Shown piece after piece: positions 62,175-64,000 of a stretch of 64,000 nucleotides of DNA. Under the pieces are notes generated by a model that worked only from the letters and a program-made list of their open reading frames with translations, did no database searches and was not told the origin of the DNA. Position 1 is the stretch's first letter. The number at the start of each line of letters is the position of its first letter. The DNA comes from Enoplolaimus lenunculus (Eukaryota; Nematoda; Enoplea; Enoplida; Thoracostomopsidae), in contig JASANG010003005.1 in assembly GCA_030248215.1 (NCBI GenBank), positions 186,001 to 250,000 of the forward strand. Reading direction: 5' to 3'. Position numbers and translations under genes: made by a program.

Positions 62175-64000
62175 CGGCTAAATTTTCCACTGATTTGGTA
62201 GGAAAATTAAAAAAATTTAATGCCTAGATTTTACCTTGGGTTGGTAGGGAAATCTGAAGCAAAGGTTTTGGTTGGAAAACGGGAAAAGTGGAAAATTCTA
62301 ATGCCTAGATTTTCCCCTGGGTTGGTAGGGAAAATCCGAAGCATAGGTGTTGGTTGGAAAACGGGAAAAGTGTAAAATTCTAATGCCTACATTTTTCCCC
62401 TGGGTTGGTAGGAAACTCAGAAGCGTAGGTTTTGGTTGGAAAACGGGAAAAGTGGAAAATTGAAATGCCTAGATATTTTCTTGGTTAGTAAGAAATATCT
62501 GAAGCAAAGGTTTTGGTTGAAAAGCGGGAAAAGTGGAAAATTCAATCGTAAGGCATATGTTTTGGTTGGAAAACGGGAAAAGTGTAAAATTTTAATGCCT
62601 AGATTTTTACGCTGGGTTGGTAGGGAAATCTGAAGCATTAGGTTTTGGTTGGAAAACGGGGAAAGTGGAAAATTCTAATGCCTAGTATTTAATTCTGGAT
62701 TGGTAGGGAAAATCTGAAGCACAGGTTTTGGTTGGAAAACAGGAAAAGTGGAATATTCTAATGCCTAGATTTTTACCCTGGGTTGGTAGGGAAAATTTGA
62801 AGCATAGGTTTTGGTTGGAAAACAGGAAAAGTGGAAAATTGAAATGCCTAGATACTTTTTTGGTTAGTAAGAGAAATCTAAAGCGATGGTTGGAAAACGG
62901 GAAAAGTGGAAAAGTGGAAAATTCAAGCGTAGGGCATAGGTTTTGGTTGGAAAACGGGAAAAGTGGAAAATTCTAATGCCTAGAGTTTTCCCCTGGTTGG
63001 TAAGGAAAATCTGAAGCATAGGTTTTGGTTGGAAAACGGGAAAAGTGGAAAATTCTAATGCCTGGATTTTTTCGCTGGGTTGGTAGGGAAAATCTGAAGC
63101 ATACGTTTTGATTGGAAAACGGGAAAAGTGGAAAATTCCAATGCCTAGATTTTTATCCTGGGTTGGTAGGGAAAACCTGAAGCAAAGGTTTCAGTTGGAA
63201 AACGGGAAAAGTGGAAAATTCTAATGCCTAGATTTTTTCGCTGGGTTGGTAGGGAAAACCTGAAGCAAAGGTTTCGGTTGGAAAACGGGAAAACTGGAAA
63301 ATTCAAGCGTAAGGCATAGGTTTTGATTGGAAAACAGGAAAAGTGGAAAATTTTAATGCTTAGATTTACCCTGGCTTGGTAGGGAAAATCTGAAGTATAG
63401 ATTTTGGTTGGAAAACGGGAAAAGTGGAAAATTTAAAGGCCTAGATTTACCTTAGGTTGGTAGGGAAAATATGAAGCATAGGTTTTGGTTGGAAAATGGG
63501 AAAAGTGGAAAATTCAAAGGTCTAGATTTACCTTAGGTTGGTAGGGAAAGTCTGAAGCATAAGTTTTGGTTGGAAAACGGGAAAGTGGAAAATTTAAAGG
63601 CCTAGATTTACCTTCGGTTGGTAGGGAAAATCTGAAGCATAGGTTTTGGTTGGAAAATGGGAAAAGTGGAAAATTTAAAGACCTAGATTTACCTTAGGTT
63701 GGTAGGGAATATATGAAGCATAGGTTTTGGTTGGAAAATGGAAAAGTGGAAAATTTAAAGGCCTAGATTTACCTTAGGTTGGTAGGGAAAATCTGAAGCA
63801 TAGGTTTTGGTTGGAAAACGGGAAAAGTGGAAAATTTAAAGGCCTAGATTTACCTTCGGTTGGTAGGGAAAATCTGAAGCATAGGTAGGTTTTGGTTGGA
63901 AAATGGGAAAAGTAGAAAATTTAAAGACCTAGATTTACCTTAGGTTGGAAGGGAATATATGAAGCATAGGTTTTGGTTGGAAAATGGGAAAAGTGGAAAA
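62175..64000. repeat. Tandem satellite, about 80-85 bp unit, runs off the right edge
   Basis: About 23 units built on GGTTTTGGTTGGAAAACGGG then AAAAGTGGAAAATT, plus CTAGATTT, TTGGTAGGGAAAATCTGAAG. To about 63400 units are of mixed type (CTAATGCCTAGATTTTT, GAAATGCCTAGATA, and shortened units with CAAGCGTAAGGCAT). After that they are more uniform and slightly shorter (TTTAAAGGCCTAGATTTACC). Short open frames here only translate the repeat. The array continues past the window. Confidence 0.95.

Noticed and set aside
62417-62976. Short frames within the right-edge satellite
   Set aside because: They translate the tandem unit and exist on both strands; no coding signal.

Overview
This is a piece of an animal nuclear genome, probably an invertebrate. 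It is AT-rich, has large GT-AG introns full of repeats, and carries one clearly recognisable host gene. That gene is a BRSK/SAD-type serine/threonine kinase (SAD-1 in nematodes, sff in Drosophila, BRSK1/2 in vertebrates). The exact lineage cannot be fixed from the sequence. I saw no rRNA, no CRISPR, no LTR or other virus-like element, and nothing bacterial.

Layout. 1-14,471: upstream region made mostly of small non-autonomous DNA transposons, with a possible unidentified minus-strand gene piece near 12.6-12.75 kb. 14,472-54,807: the kinase gene on the plus strand. I can place 19 coding exons whose splice phases all agree and which sum to 5,064 nt (1,687 codons plus stop). Exon 1 (initiator Met and glycine loop) is separated by a 13.9 kb repeat-filled intron from exon 2 (catalytic Lys). 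Exons 2-9 complete the kinase domain, exons 10-11 encode the UBA-like segment, exons 12-13 a low-complexity linker with the conserved FLGSPRFHRRKM motif, exons 14-18 the KA1-like C-terminal domain, and exons 18-19 a tail of about 900 residues rich in Gln, Asn, Ser and Gly. 54,808-64,000: downstream non-coding DNA with more MITEs, a self-nested element and, from about 62.2 kb to the right edge, a tandem satellite of roughly 80 bp units.

The repeat landscape is the striking part. At least seven small-element families share one plan: terminal inverted repeats beginning CAGGG (or a GGCCC variant), an 8-bp target duplication as in the hAT superfamily, an AT-rich core, and GC-richer ends built from short family-specific words (CCGGAA, CCGGAT, ATCGGC, CGGAAT, CTCGGT, GGAACA, TAAGCC). 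Also present are non-autonomous Helitrons (TC start, hairpin, CTAG end, A/T insertion site), elements with TTA target duplications, TA-flanked MITEs, a 1.35 kb inverted-repeat element nested in a CCGGAA MITE, and a self-nested snapback family. Many copies sit in the kinase introns. An 80-nt perfect inverted repeat in introns 4 and 11 brackets exons 5-11.

In this annotation F1-F8 are local family names: F1 CCGGAA, F2 CCGGAT, F3 ATCGGC, F4 CGGAAT, F5 CTCGGT, F6 GGAACA, F7 GGCCCATG ends with TAAGCC words, F8 CCCGTAGCC ends.
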